A DNA stretch of 64,000 bases from Calothrix sp. C42_A2020_038 (GCA_015272395.1 JACYLQ010000041.1:1-64000), one strand, 5' to 3'; shown: positions 1-8,982, counted from the first letter of the stretch. Numbers and translations: made by a program. The notes: generated by a model not told the origin, from the letters alone.

Positions 1-51
1 GCTGACATCCTGCTTGCAAAGCAGGCGCTCTACCAACTGAGCTAAACCCCC
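1..51 (-). tRNA. tRNA-Ala (TGC), 3' part cut by window edge
   Basis: Read on the minus strand, the sequence begins GGGGGTTTAGCTC, continues through a D-arm (TCAGTTGGTAGAGC) and has an anticodon stem-loop CCTGC-TTTGCAA-GCAGG. The anticodon is therefore TGC (alanine). The variable loop and the start of the T-arm (ATGTCAGC) reach base 1; the T-loop and acceptor 3' strand lie outside the window. The 5' end at base 51 is inferred from the five-G acceptor start. It is divergent from the trhO gene that follows. Confidence 0.93.
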
Positions 52-134
52 AAATTAAACTTAAGTAAAATTAATTTTGATAAATTAGATTATAGCTGAT
101 AGTATTCGATTGCGAAAGAGGATATTGGAAAAAA

Positions 135-1019
135 ATGACTCTGGTAGTAGCTGCATTTTATAAATTTACTAAACTGCCAGATTTTGCCCAGATGCAAAAC
201 CCTTTGCTGGCATTTTGTCAAGTCCAAGGAGTAAAAGGAACTATCTTGTTGGCGCCTGAAGGTATCAACGGTACTATTGCTGGTTCGCGCGGCTCCATTG
301 ATTCAGTTTTATCTTACCTACGTTCTGATTCTCGTCTAGCTGATTTGGAACATAAAGAATCTTCTGCACAAGAGGCGCCGTTTGAACGGATGAAGGTACG
401 CTTGAAGAAAGAAATCGTTACATTAGGTTTACCAGAGGTAAACCCCACAGAACGAGTCGGAACCTACGTAAGTCCTGAAGATTGGAATACAATTGTATCT
501 GACCCCGACATTGTCTTAATCGATACCCGCAATAAGTACGAAGTCAAAATCGGTTCGTTTAAAGGCGCCATTAACCCAGAAACAGACTCATTCCGAGAGT
601 TTCCCAACTATGTGCATCATCATCTCGACCCCAAAAAGCATAAAAAAGTAGCTATGTTCTGTACGGGGGGTATTCGGTGTGAAAAAGCTTCTTCTTATAT
701 GCTATCTCAAGGGTTTGAGCAAGTGTACCACCTGAAAGGAGGTATTCTTAAGTATTTAGAAGAGGTACCACAACAAGAAAGTCTTTGGGAAGGTGAATGT
801 TTTGTATTTGACGAACGTATTGCAGTTCAGCATGGGTTAGAACAAGGAACCTATGATATGTGTGTAGGATGCGGACATCCGCTCAACGACCAAGATAAGC
901 TTTCTCCACATTATGAAGAGGGAATTTGTTGTCATCATTGTTTCGACACCTTAACACCCGAAAAACGTACTGGATTGGAAGAAAAAAGGCGCCAAAATAA
1001 ATTAAAGGAAGGTTTATAG
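135..1019 (+). CDS. trhO: tRNA uridine(34) hydroxylase TrhO (rhodanese-domain protein, YceA family)
   Basis: The 294-residue product matches TrhO/YceA, which hydroxylates uridine 34 in the wobble position of some tRNAs (cytoplasmic, oxygen-dependent; family knowledge). An N-terminal acylphosphatase-like part (about residues 1-95, with the APEGINGT motif) is followed by a rhodanese domain (about 115-215) containing the signature [11 protein letters not shown] with the likely active cysteine at residue 176. The C-terminal part has four cysteines in CVGCGHP and CCHHC, probably binding zinc. The ATG at 135 is preceded by a weak GAGGA at about 118. The gene converges on the next gene with only 28 bases between stops and no clear hairpin. 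Length and motifs are normal. Confidence 0.93.
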   Translation: MTLVVAAFYKFTKLPDFAQMQNPLLAFCQVQGVKGTILLAPEGINGTIAGSRGSIDSVLSYLRSDSRLADLEHKESSAQEAPFERMKVRLKKEIVTLGLPEVNPTERVGTYVSPEDWNTIVSDPDIVLIDTRNKYEVKIGSFKGAINPETDSFREFPNYVHHHLDPKKHKKVAMFCTGGIRCEKASSYMLSQGFEQVYHLKGGILKYLEEVPQQESLWEGECFVFDERIAVQHGLEQGTYDMCVGCGHPLNDQDKLSPHYEEGICCHHCFDTLTPEKRTGLEEKRRQNKLKEGL

Positions 1020-1047
1020 AAAGTACAAAAAATTATCACTATAAGCT

Positions 1048-1707
1048 TTAACGCTTCATTGCCAGTGTTAACCCATCACCAATCGGAATCAAACTAAGAT
1101 TAACCCGTGCATCCTGATGTAATTTTGCATTCAACGCGCGGATTTTTTTTGTCCTATTATCCTGTATTTCTTCATCAGCTACTCTGCCAAACCACAAGAC
1201 ATTATCAATTGCGATTAAACCACCTGGACGCACAAGTTGCAGACAGCATTCATAATAATCGTTATAGCCACTTTTATCTGCATCAATAAATGCAAAATCA
1301 AATGTTTCTGCTTCTGTTGGTATTAAATTACTAAGGGTTTCAATTGCAGGAGCTATATACAAATCTATCTTATTAGATACCCCCGCTTTATTCCAATAAC
1401 GTCGCGCGATTTGTGTGTATTCATCACTAACATCACAAGCTACAACTTTGCCATCAGGTGGTAAAGCTAACGCTACGACCAAAGCACTATATCCAGTAAA
1501 TACACCTATATCTAAAGTTTTTTTCGCTCCAATTAACTGCACTAGTAAACTCATAAATTGTCCCTGTTCAGGAGCAATTTGCATAATTGCCATAGGATGT
1601 TGTGCAGTCTCGTGTCGTAGTTGAGTCAATACTTCTGGTTCTCGCACTGAAACTGAGAGCAAGTAATCGCGCAGGTTATTATCGATTCCAAGTGTTTGAT
1701 TTGCCAT
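1048..1707 (-). CDS. SAM-dependent O-methyltransferase (caffeoyl-CoA/catechol OMT family)
   Basis: The 219-residue protein has the class I methyltransferase fold typical of the methyltransferase_3 family. A SAM-binding motif LDIGVFTGYSALVVALALP (about residues 61-79) is followed by VVACDVS and the metal/catalytic stretch FDFAFIDADKSGY. These enzymes transfer methyl groups to vicinal hydroxyls of phenolic or catechol-like substrates with a divalent metal (family knowledge). The substrate cannot be read from the sequence and nothing nearby points to a pathway. The gene is convergent with trhO. Confidence 0.88.
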   Translation of the reverse strand: MANQTLGIDNNLRDYLLSVSVREPEVLTQLRHETAQHPMAIMQIAPEQGQFMSLLVQLIGAKKTLDIGVFTGYSALVVALALPPDGKVVACDVSDEYTQIARRYWNKAGVSNKIDLYIAPAIETLSNLIPTEAETFDFAFIDADKSGYNDYYECCLQLVRPGGLIAIDNVLWFGRVADEEIQDNRTKKIRALNAKLHQDARVNLSLIPIGDGLTLAMKR

Positions 1708-2033
1708 ACTATAGCGACTCCTAATTCAGTATATTCTTGTGGAGTGGATATCCTTGCCCGTTTTAATTTACTTTATTAGAATGGGAAAGGCATAAATATC
1801 TTTAAATTTACAGTTACGTAGTAATACATTAATTTATTTATTTTTTATACATTTTATTTCCATTATTGTTTGATGAGTATTTTTTTAAGTGAATATAACT
1901 AATTTATGAACTTTAATTACCTGGGAAATAAATTTATCTTATTACTATCATATAATTATTGTAATATTTTTAGGATTAAAAAAATATGAATAAAAAGTGT
2001 AATATTTATATTGTAAAGTCATAATGGAAAGCA
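1708..2033. other. AT-rich intergenic region
   Basis: The 326 bases are very AT-rich (for example AATTTATTTATTTTTTATACATTT). They lie upstream of both the O-methyltransferase (minus) and the 82-residue ORF (plus), so promoters for both are expected here. I could not single out a -35/-10 pair or a regulator site among the many TATAAT-like strings. A GGAAAG stretch just before 2034 is a fair ribosome-binding site for the next gene. Confidence 0.5.
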
Positions 2034-2282
2034 ATGGATGTACCTTTTTTATCAGCATTAAACTTACTCTCTAAAAAAGTTTCTGAAGCTACCACCCCTC
2101 TAATCAAAAAGGGTAGTAAACGAGATTACATCTACGAAATTTGGAGTATGCCTGATACTAATGGTTACTACTTGAAAGTTCGTAAAGGTGGAAAATACCC
2201 TAACACTAAGGCGCCAGAAGTAGTTGGTAGTTTTAAAACACCTCAAGAAGCTTTTAAATATTTAGATAGTAAGTACAGATAA
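2034..2282 (+). CDS. hypothetical 82-residue protein
   Basis: I do not recognise this small soluble protein. It is lysine- and tyrosine-rich, with a central stretch YIYEIWSMPDTNGYYLKVRKG that looks like paired beta strands and an end QEAFKYLDSKYR that looks helical. It is probably a real gene: ATG with an upstream GGAAAG, codon use like its neighbours, an internal GGCGCC palindrome as in most genes here, and a strong terminator immediately downstream. No signal peptide or membrane segment is visible. Function unknown. Confidence 0.65.
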   Translation: MDVPFLSALNLLSKKVSEATTPLIKKGSKRDYIYEIWSMPDTNGYYLKVRKGGKYPNTKAPEVVGSFKTPQEAFKYLDSKYR

Positions 2283-2299
2283 ATTCTCGGATGCTCCAG

Positions 2300-2336
2300 A
2301 CTCCCGACTTCTTTAGAGAAGTCGGGAGTTTGTTAT
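2300..2336 (+). terminator. Rho-independent terminator after the 82-residue ORF
   Basis: A perfect 13-bp stem: ACTCCCGACTTCT at 2300-2312 pairs with AGAAGTCGGGAGT at 2317-2329 around a TTAG loop, followed by TTTGTT. It begins 18 bases past the stop codon. The AAGTCGGGA core recurs at 44520 and is likely a dispersed hairpin type in this genome. Confidence 0.85.
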
Positions 2337-2543
2337 AGATGAAACGTTACTAAGCTTAATAAAAATAGATAAAACGATAGAAAGTCTGAAACTGAGTATG
2401 CATTTGGCGTTAGTGCAGTTGATGAAGTAATTTTGACTTTATGTCAAGGTTTCCACAATTATATCAGTGATTATTTTTTTGATAATTGGTAAACTAAAAT
2501 ACAATTATTAATTTCATTTTCTGCATTTTTCGGAGGAGGTACG

Positions 2544-3482
2544 ATGGGCCGCCCTATTATACTTGGTATTGTTGGTGATAGCGCAGCAGGTAAAACAACT
2601 TTAACAAAGGGTATTGCTCAGGTACTGGGGCCGGAAAATGTGACGGTTATTTGTACTGATGACTATCACAGGTACGACCGCAAGCAGCGCGCGGAAATAG
2701 GTATTACTGCACTTCACCCAGATTGTAACTATTTAGATATCATGCAGCAGCACTTATCGCTGTTACGCATGGGACAATCAATTTTAAAACCAATTTATAG
2801 CCATAAAACAGGTACTTTTGAGGCGCCTGAGTATATCAAACCAAGTAAATTTGTAATAGTGGAAGGGTTATTAGGGTACTCGACTCGTGCCGCGCGGGAT
2901 TGTTACGATGTTCGGGTGTATCTTGCACCTCCAGAAGGACTACGTGCAAAGTGGAAAGTCAAACGTGACACCCAAAAGCGAGGTTATACTCCTGAGCAGG
3001 TATTAAAAGAACTAGAAAAGCGAGAACCTGACTCTGAACAGTATATTCGTCCACAAAGACAGTGGTCAGATATTGTGGTTAGTTTTTACCCAGCAAATGA
3101 TGACATTGAGCAAGCTAACGGACATTTAAATGTGCGTTTAGTGCTTCGTCCAACAATTCCTCATCCCGATTTTACCCAAGTACTAGCATTAGACAATGGT
3201 AATCTCAATTCGGCAATTCGCTTAGAATTAGACCGAGATATGGGAAAACCTGTGGATGTTTTGGAAGTTGATGGTCATGCAACGTTGGAACAAGTTAATA
3301 AACTTGAACAGATGATTTGTTCAGATATGCCACACTTAAACAGTGTATGTGACCGTGAATCAAATCCTGAACTTGGTAAGGTTTCTGGCACAACTGGCGA
3401 AATAATTCAAAGTTATCCATTGGCATTAACTCAGCTATTAGTTACCTATCACATGTTGAAAGCAACACAGATACATCCATAA
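2544..3482 (+). CDS. phosphoribulokinase/uridine kinase-family protein (PRK paralogue)
   Basis: The 312-residue P-loop kinase has Walker A GDSAAGKTT at residues 11-19, then CTDDYHRYDRKQR and HPDCNYLDIM, as in the PRK/uridine kinase family. The Calvin-cycle enzyme phosphorylates ribulose 5-phosphate, but the N-terminus here (MGRPIILGIVGDSAAGK) differs from the classical cyanobacterial PRK start, which I recall as having a GDSGCGKST-type loop. I read it as the second PRK-like paralogue carried by many cyanobacteria, with unknown substrate. The start is certain: the strong Shine-Dalgarno GGAGGAGG lies just upstream of ATG 2544. The gene is isolated, with no rbc or other Calvin-cycle genes nearby. 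Confidence 0.8.
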   Translation: MGRPIILGIVGDSAAGKTTLTKGIAQVLGPENVTVICTDDYHRYDRKQRAEIGITALHPDCNYLDIMQQHLSLLRMGQSILKPIYSHKTGTFEAPEYIKPSKFVIVEGLLGYSTRAARDCYDVRVYLAPPEGLRAKWKVKRDTQKRGYTPEQVLKELEKREPDSEQYIRPQRQWSDIVVSFYPANDDIEQANGHLNVRLVLRPTIPHPDFTQVLALDNGNLNSAIRLELDRDMGKPVDVLEVDGHATLEQVNKLEQMICSDMPHLNSVCDRESNPELGKVSGTTGEIIQSYPLALTQLLVTYHMLKATQIHP

Positions 3483-3487
3483 GCAAG

Positions 3488-3524
3488 TGTAGAGACTTAG
3501 TAATGCTACGTCTCTACAAAAGTT
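3488..3524 (+). terminator. Hairpin terminator after the PRK-like gene
   Basis: TGTAGAGAC (3488-3496) pairs with GTCTCTACA (3510-3518), followed by AAAGTTTT. It starts six bases after the stop. The GTAGAGAC half-sequence also appears near 47378 and, as a variant, near 7625; such strings are common dispersed repeats in Nostocales. Confidence 0.65.
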
Positions 3525-3645
3525 TTGATATTGTGAAATGTTCGTTGTGAGTTGTTGAAGATTTTGTCAAATTTAAGATTTTTTTAATAATACAGACGAT
3601 AAATAGATATAGGTACATTTATACTTTCAAAAGCCTATATCAAAT

Positions 3646-4380
3646 ATGACTTATTCGCTTCGAGTCGTTGACATGGCAGAATGCGAGCGTCCACGAGAAC
3701 GCTTGCTGATGCATGGTTCAAAATTACTATCTACGGCAGAATTAATTGCAATTTTACTTGCTACAGGTCAAGGCGCCGGAAAGTTATCTGCTGTGGGGTT
3801 GGGACAATATATACTATCCGAGTTAGGAAAGCATGAACGTGATCCTCTAGCAGCTTTACGTGAAGTCAGTCCAACTGAACTAATGAATATAAAAGGAATT
3901 GGGCCTGCAAAGGCAACAACTATTTTAGCTGCCATTGAATTAGGTAAACGCGCGTTTCAAGCCAACCCCGATGATCGAATTCCAATAGAAAGTCCAGCAG
4001 ATGCAGCATGTGTACTAAGTCAAGACTTAATGTGGTATCCGCAAGAGAGATTTGCAGTGATCTTACTAGACGTGAAAAATAAGATGCTCGGAAAACAAGT
4101 AATAACTATTGGTTCGGCAACAGAAACTCTTGCACCACCTAGAGAAATCTTTCGTGAAGTATTACGTCTGGGTGCCACACGGTTAATTGTGGCACATAAT
4201 CACCCTTCTGGTAGTGTAGAACCAAGTATAGAAGATATTGAATTAACTCGTCAGCTATTAAGAGGCGCCCAGTTTTTGAATATTCCATTGCTCGACCATG
4301 TGATTTTAGGGAACGGAAATTTTCAAAGCTTACGCGAAATTACAACTTTGTGGGATGAATATCCACAAGGAGACACTTAG
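3646..4380 (+). CDS. radC: RadC family protein (JAB/MPN-domain, DUF2466)
   Basis: The 244-residue protein has the standard RadC layout: an N-terminal UPF0758 segment, a helix-hairpin-helix around [16 protein letters not shown] (about residues 78-93), and a C-terminal JAB1/MPN metalloprotease-like domain with the zinc motif H184-N-H186-P-S-G and downstream D-x-x-L-TRQLL. RadC was named for DNA repair, but its true activity is unsettled (family knowledge). The sequence is full length with intact metal ligands. It converges on the hsp20 gene, and the two share a bidirectional terminator. Confidence 0.93.
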   Translation: MTYSLRVVDMAECERPRERLLMHGSKLLSTAELIAILLATGQGAGKLSAVGLGQYILSELGKHERDPLAALREVSPTELMNIKGIGPAKATTILAAIELGKRAFQANPDDRIPIESPADAACVLSQDLMWYPQERFAVILLDVKNKMLGKQVITIGSATETLAPPREIFREVLRLGATRLIVAHNHPSGSVEPSIEDIELTRQLLRGAQFLNIPLLDHVILGNGNFQSLREITTLWDEYPQGDT

Positions 4381-4401
4381 CATTGAAGGTATTGTTATAG
4401 C

Positions 4402-4438
4402 TAAGAGTCCCAGTTTATTTAATGAACCGGGACTCTTA
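4402..4438. terminator. Bidirectional terminator between radC and hsp20
   Basis: TAAGAGTCCC (4402-4411) pairs with GGGACTCTTA (4429-4438), with a short inner GTT/AAC pairing. It lies between convergent stops (4380 plus, 4451 minus), so it can serve both genes. Confidence 0.75.
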
Positions 4439-4450
4439 ACTCAGATGAAA

Positions 4451-4903
4451 TTATTGAGATTGTCCATTAAGGCTGACTTTGACTACTTTGTTTTTCTCTT
4501 GCTGTGTTTTAGGTAGTGTTAAGTTTAAGATACCATCTTTGTAGTCTGCCTTGACCTGAGTATTTTCAATTCGGGTTGGTAGAGGAATCATGCGTTGAAA
4601 CTTGCCATAGTAAAACTCACTTCTGGTAACACCATTTTCATCAGTCTTACTTTCTTGCTTGCGCTCACCACTAATATATACTGAGTTTTCTGTAACTTGG
4701 ATGTCTAAGTCTTTGGGTTCCATTCCTGGTAGCTCAAGCTTAAGTTCTAAAGCTTCTGCGGTTTCATTCATTTCAATTGCAGGAGCTTTCATCTGTTCAC
4801 GTTCAAAAAATGCGGAGGGTGAGATTGCTTCGTCAAACAACCGATTCATCTGACGTTGCAGTGCGTTCATTTCTTGCCAAGGATTCCAACGAGTGAGACT
4901 CAT
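4451..4903 (-). CDS. small heat shock protein, Hsp20/alpha-crystallin family
   Basis: The protein of about 150 residues begins MSLTRWNPWQEMNALQRQ, the usual class A Hsp20 start in cyanobacteria, and carries an alpha-crystallin domain (about residues 42-135; ELKLELPGMEPKDLDIQV and GILNLTLPK are recognisable). It is an ATP-independent holdase that keeps unfolding proteins soluble. The ATG at 4903 is chosen over the upstream TTG at 4915 because a GGAGG sits five bases before it. The promoter gap (4904-5109) holds no CIRCE element that I can see, so regulation is not evident. Confidence 0.92.
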   Translation of the reverse strand: MSLTRWNPWQEMNALQRQMNRLFDEAISPSAFFEREQMKAPAIEMNETAEALELKLELPGMEPKDLDIQVTENSVYISGERKQESKTDENGVTRSEFYYGKFQRMIPLPTRIENTQVKADYKDGILNLTLPKTQQEKNKVVKVSLNGQSQ

Positions 4904-5109
4904 AATTACCTCCAACTGAATCTTTGCTAATTGTTAATTTTAATTTGTTTTCGTCTTTGTTCGGTATTTCACTTACCGCTCACACTTTTATATTATTCGT
5001 CTCTAAAGTCTGTAAAATACGGTTTTTCTCACCTAATTGGTTCACAAATACCGAACTAGAATCATGATAACTGTAATATCAGGATAAATTCTGAACTGAT
5101 TCAAACCAA

Positions 5110-5739
5110 ATGGCTAATAACGCAAAACAATATGCTCCTGCAACGCAACGTAATCGCGAAGCAATTCTGGAGGTACTTCAACAAGTTATACCAGCAAATG
5201 GGACGATTTTAGAAATTGCGAGTGGGACAGGAGAACATGCAGTATTTTTAGCACCACGTTTGCCTGGACACTCTTGGGTACCTTCTGACCCTAACCCACT
5301 CTCGCGCGATTCAATCGCAGCATGGTTAAACGAACTTGCCTGCGAGAATGTTCATCCACCTGTTGATATCGATGCTTGTTTACCTGTTTGGGTAGTAGAA
5401 GAGGATACATTCCCTTTATCGGCGCCGATAACAGCTATTGTCAATATTAATATGATTCATATCTCACCGTGGGATGCTTGTTTGGGTTTGATGGCAGGTG
5501 CAAACAGAATATTACCTTCAGGCGGTATTTTATATATGTACGGGCCCTACAAACAAAATGGAAACCACACTGCACCAAGTAACGAAGCATTTGATACATC
5601 CTTAAAAATGCAAAACCCAGAATGGGGTGTGCGTGATTTAGAAGAAGTAATACAAGCTGCTGCTGCTCAAAACCTTGGTTTCGTTAAAACATTCCAAATG
5701 CCTGCTAATAATCTCTCTGTAGTGTTTCAGCATATCTAG
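5110..5739 (+). CDS. DUF938 SAM-dependent methyltransferase
   Basis: The 209-residue protein starts KQYAPATQRNREAIL and has the SAM-binding motif ILEIASGTGEHAVFLAPRLP, followed by WVPSDPNPLSRDSI, which is diagnostic of the DUF938 group of small-molecule methyltransferases. Later elements NINMIHISPWDAC and LYMYGPYKQNG fit the same family. Substrate unknown. The gene stands 100 bases upstream of mtnD on the same strand, but a functional link to methionine salvage (both handle SAM-derived metabolites) is only an inference from position. Confidence 0.85.
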   Translation: MANNAKQYAPATQRNREAILEVLQQVIPANGTILEIASGTGEHAVFLAPRLPGHSWVPSDPNPLSRDSIAAWLNELACENVHPPVDIDACLPVWVVEEDTFPLSAPITAIVNINMIHISPWDACLGLMAGANRILPSGGILYMYGPYKQNGNHTAPSNEAFDTSLKMQNPEWGVRDLEEVIQAAAAQNLGFVKTFQMPANNLSVVFQHI

Positions 5740-5840
5740 AATATTTCCCAAAATTAATTTATTTTGTAGAACGGTTACGGTACCCGTGTCATATCAATAT
5801 CTGCGCTAAATTAATATAATTGACATCAAGGGAGGTACAT

Positions 5841-6398
5841 ATGGCGATTTTGTTAATGGAAGACGGTAACACAATTACTGATTTGCAGTCTATTGTTCAA
5901 GAACTGGCGCCGCTTGGAATTACCCTTAATCACTGGTCAATTGGTGATAATCCCCAGATTCATCAGTTATTAGCGCAAGATAACCTTAATGACACTGAAA
6001 AAGAAATCGTACTGAGTCATTTAGACCATTATTTTGAAGAACTGTCACAGCAAGCAGGTTACACATCGCGGGACTTAATTGTTTTGCATCCAGAGGTGCC
6101 AAACCTTGAGACGATGCTGTCAAAATTTGATAAAGTTCATACTCACGCAGATGATGAAGTACGTTACATAATCGCAGGTGAAGGAATTTTCGGGTTTGTG
6201 CGTCCAGATGCCAGCCAAATCGAATTAACAGTGCAGCCTCAAGAATATATTAATGTTCCAGCGGGCACAGAACACTGGTTTATTTTGACCCCTGCACAAC
6301 GTGTTAAAGCCGTGCGCTATTTCTGCGGCATGGCTGGATGGGTTCCTGAATATACTGGTACTCATATTCGTGTCGGTCGTCAAGCTGTAGCAGCTTAA
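5841..6398 (+). CDS. mtnD: acireductone dioxygenase
   Basis: The 185-residue cupin matches acireductone dioxygenase of the methionine salvage pathway, which oxidises acireductone to the 2-keto acid precursor of methionine (iron form) or to off-pathway products (nickel form). Metal ligands are visible in VHTHADDEVRYI (H-x-H-x4-E) and in AGTEHWF. The start ATG at 5841 is chosen because a strong GGGAGG lies just upstream; an in-frame TTG at 5820 lacks this. Other salvage genes are not in the window. Confidence 0.92.
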   Translation: MAILLMEDGNTITDLQSIVQELAPLGITLNHWSIGDNPQIHQLLAQDNLNDTEKEIVLSHLDHYFEELSQQAGYTSRDLIVLHPEVPNLETMLSKFDKVHTHADDEVRYIIAGEGIFGFVRPDASQIELTVQPQEYINVPAGTEHWFILTPAQRVKAVRYFCGMAGWVPEYTGTHIRVGRQAVAA

Positions 6399-6840
6399 CT
6401 ACTGTGGTTTCCCACTTTTTGAAACTACGCTGAACTACTCCCCGGATTTATCCGTGGGGTTCTAAATTACAGCGTAAGTTTCGTTTACCCTTAGTTGATG
6501 AAGTATACAGAGTTACCTTTTAATCAAAATAAAGCTATATTATATCTGTGCTGTGACTGTCGGGTTCAAACTCCTCATCTTGGATTTATTGACAGTGAAT
6601 CAAGTCTTAAATCCTTCTAAAGATTAATCATATATTTCTATAGAGTTACTAAAACATGTATTGGCTTCACCTCTGTAGTTAGAGGTCATAGCCCAATGCA
6701 AGTTGTTAGTTTATAAATACATAACTAATTTGTTAAATATTTATTTTTAGCTTTTTAGCTTTTTGGCTTTTTAGCTTTTTGGCTAATTTTTGAATTTTTC
6801 TAATTAACTTTCAATTGTAGCAATTTTTGGAGAATTTAAC
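6399..6840. other. intergenic region with a hairpin and short tandem repeats
   Basis: This 442-base gap follows mtnD. It holds a hairpin at 6440-6459 (CCCC-GGA ... TCC-GT-GGGG) that could end mtnD transcription, an AT-rich middle without a coding ORF, and an 8-bp tandem repeat at 6749-6784. A run ending GGAGAATTTAAC precedes the next start. No tRNA or known riboswitch was recognised; a GGTTCAAACTCC string near 6562 lacks a pairing T-stem. Confidence 0.5.
6749..6784 (+). repeat. 8-bp tandem repeat (AGCTTTTT / GGCTTTTT)
   Basis: Four full copies and one partial copy of an 8-bp unit in a row: AGCTTTTT, AGCTTTTT, GGCTTTTT, AGCTTTTT, GGCTAATT. It lies 56 bases upstream of the secreted protein at 6841, in its probable promoter or leader, and could vary in copy number. 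Confidence 0.8.
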
Positions 6841-7614
6841 ATGAGCAAAACAACTTATAAATTGCGTAACTCAGTAAAAATGTTGGGCGCTATTTTTGGC
6901 GGAATGCTAGTAAGTTTACCAGCAATTTTACCAGTGCAAGCTCAACAGTCTCCAACCATTCGCCCAGGTTCACAAGTTAACCCTTGTCCAAGCATTTTTT
7001 ATGAAGAACCTCACAATAACCGGGTGATGGTTCCAGAAGGATGTACTCCCAATGCTTTTACTGCCCGCGTCAATGCTGAAAGAATGGGTATGAGTCCTAC
7101 TCCTGAGCAAACACGCTTAGGTGTCGGTGGTGAGGCGCCCGTTCCATCTCCAGCACCTCTAAATCAGCCAAATCAGGGTATCCCCAGTGACCGAGTTGAT
7201 AGCAGTACTGGTATTCGTATTAGTGGTCCGGCAGGTGGTTACACAAGTCGAAGATTATCTCAAGGCAGACAAACCTCTAGCAGTCGATATCAAAATGCAA
7301 TAGCAGCTGTAAGTCCAACCGCTGGTCGTGTAACTGTTCGATTGGTTAATAAAACAAATGCACCCATTACCTTTCAAGCAGTAGGAGACACACAAGTACG
7401 AACCTTAGCTGGTCGTTCAAAAGTTTCACTGCAAGGTTTACAAGTACCCACGACAGTTACTTTTTATCGTCAAGACCGTGGGCTATTAATGGTTACACCA
7501 AAGACGACCTCAGAATCTGGAGTTCTAGAAGTTAGTATGCAAGAAACTACCGACTTCGCAATGGATAGAACCGCACTGCGAATAGAAAATAATGGAGCAG
7601 TATATCTCAATTAA
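6841..7614 (+). CDS. secreted hypothetical protein with signal peptide
   Basis: I do not recognise a named family. The 257-residue protein has a Sec signal peptide (about residues 1-35: positive start, hydrophobic MLGAIFGGMLVSLPAILPV, cleavage near VQA-QQ), so it should be periplasmic or exported. The mature N-terminal part has two cysteines (NPCPSIFY and PEGCTPN) that could form a disulphide, then a proline-rich stretch (about 95-115), a Ser/Arg-rich linker and a C-terminal beta-rich region (about 158-257; VTVRLVNKTNAPITFQAVGD) resembling a small sandwich domain. A GGAGAA ribosome-binding site lies upstream. The function is unknown. Confidence 0.72.
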   Translation: MSKTTYKLRNSVKMLGAIFGGMLVSLPAILPVQAQQSPTIRPGSQVNPCPSIFYEEPHNNRVMVPEGCTPNAFTARVNAERMGMSPTPEQTRLGVGGEAPVPSPAPLNQPNQGIPSDRVDSSTGIRISGPAGGYTSRRLSQGRQTSSSRYQNAIAAVSPTAGRVTVRLVNKTNAPITFQAVGDTQVRTLAGRSKVSLQGLQVPTTVTFYRQDRGLLMVTPKTTSESGVLEVSMQETTDFAMDRTALRIENNGAVYLN

Positions 7615-7705
7615 ACCGTAAACGTTGTAGAGGCGTTACATCTGAATCATTACTGAAGGAGGGTTTCCCACGCTCAGGGAACTGGTTAACCCGAAGGCCT
7701 TTACA

Positions 7706-7813
7706 TACAGCAAATTTGAAGTTGGTTAAATACAACCGAGTGGGCAAGTATGCCCACTCCATAACAATTTGATTTTAATCTATGTACAAGAGCGCAACCT
7801 AAAAACTGCTGTA
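7706..7813. repeat. 108-bp dispersed repeat with short terminal inverted repeats, copy 1
   Basis: This element starts TACAGCA (7706-7712) and ends TGCTGTA (7807-7813), a 7-bp inverted pair. Its right third (CTATGTACAAGAGCGCAACC) is identical to copy 2 at 19341-19448, which has exactly the same length. The inner GTGGGCAAGTATGCCCAC is itself a stem-loop. It carries no ORF, so it resembles a small non-autonomous mobile or structured RNA-coding repeat. It lies in the gap between convergent genes. Confidence 0.7.
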
Positions 7814-7830
7814 AGATAAGTTTTTAGGGG

Positions 7831-8901
7831 TTAGGATTTTTCTAGCCCTTGTTTTTTGAGTATTCGCGTCAATCTATCAACTAGGTGTACTTCCCTTTTA
7901 CTATCATCAAGAGTACGTGACACGACTATAGCTCGTTCATAGAAATTACGTGCGGTTCGATAATTTCCTTGCTTTTCGTAAAATTGAGCATAGGACTCAA
8001 AAGTTTTTAGCTCTTCTAACAAGTTTTGCTGTTCTCTTGCTAGTACTAGACGTTGCCCTAACAAATCAGACGCGCGTTCGTTACGTCCAACCGAAGTGTG
8101 TGCTAAAACTAGTCCATCAATTGCACGAAATTCGTTATTTCGGTCTCTTGTCATTTTTGCTAGTCGCAAAGCATATCCAAATGTACCAATTGTATTCTGG
8201 TAATCTCCAACAGCTAGATACGCTTCACCTAAGTTATTGTATGTATTTGCTTCAGCAATTGGGTCATTAATCTGCCGACGATATATTAAAGCTTGTTCGT
8301 AAAGTTTTATTGCTCTGTTGTAATTGCCTAGACGTGCGTTTGCTAAACCCAGGTTACTTAAGGATAATCCCTGACCTTCGATATGTTTAATTCGATTAGC
8401 AATACTAACAGCTTCTTCAAATGCAGCTTTAGCTGGAACAACTTCTCCTTGCTGTAATAACAAACTACCAACGTTGTTTAGACCGAAAATCTGACCACGT
8501 AGGTCTTGGATATCCCTTGCAACAGCAAGACGGCGCCGAATTGCATCTTCTGCCTCTTTAAACCTTCCTAAATCAACATAAGCTTTACTCAGTAAATCAT
8601 AAGTTATACCCTCTGCTTTCAAGTCTTTTTTCACATGAAAAAGCTCTAAAGCTTGCAATAACGAATCAACTGCTTTAGCTGGTGCTTTTTGTTGCAAGTA
8701 TAGTTCCGCAATACGTACTAAACTATCTGCATTGTCACGAACTTCTGGTAGTACTCTTTGCTGTTTTGGGTAGTGAAGTTGTCTAGTAATGTCAGATGCA
8801 TTCGCAGTGACAGGCATTAACAGGATAAAAAAAAGTATGTAAAAACCATATCGAAGAGACATTCTTCGATTTGAAAATACTGGTAGTTGTGTTTGACTCA
8901 T
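7831..8901 (-). CDS. TPR-repeat protein with signal peptide
   Basis: About 356 residues. A hydrophobic leader (LRYGFYILFFILLMPVTANA) shows export across the inner membrane. The rest is a run of at least five TPR/Sel1-like helical repeats (for example AEGITYDLLSKAYVDLGRFKEAEDA, GLSLSNLGLANARLGNYNRAI, EANTYNNLGEAYLAVGDY), a scaffold for protein contacts. The start at 8901 is preferred because GGGAAG precedes that ATG; the upstream ATG at 8937 lacks a ribosome-binding site. The gene follows the sigma-like gene by 81 bases on the same strand, so the two may be cotranscribed. Partner unknown. Confidence 0.82.
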   Translation of the reverse strand: MSQTQLPVFSNRRMSLRYGFYILFFILLMPVTANASDITRQLHYPKQQRVLPEVRDNADSLVRIAELYLQQKAPAKAVDSLLQALELFHVKKDLKAEGITYDLLSKAYVDLGRFKEAEDAIRRRLAVARDIQDLRGQIFGLNNVGSLLLQQGEVVPAKAAFEEAVSIANRIKHIEGQGLSLSNLGLANARLGNYNRAIKLYEQALIYRRQINDPIAEANTYNNLGEAYLAVGDYQNTIGTFGYALRLAKMTRDRNNEFRAIDGLVLAHTSVGRNERASDLLGQRLVLAREQQNLLEELKTFESYAQFYEKQGNYRTARNFYERAIVVSRTLDDSKREVHLVDRLTRILKKQGLEKS

Positions 8902-8982
8902 AAAAACTTCCCGTAGTCGGGTTTCAGTACAAGACATTTATGAAAATTAATTTTTACTATTTTTTTTAGAAAATAGTAAAAA

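Noticed and set aside
4904-5109. CIRCE-type inverted repeat before the hsp20 gene
   Set aside because: I searched for TTAGCACTC/GAGTGCTAA and found neither half.
6550-6580. GGTTCAAACTCC string resembling a tRNA T-loop
   Set aside because: The flanking bases do not pair as a T-stem and no anticodon arm precedes it.
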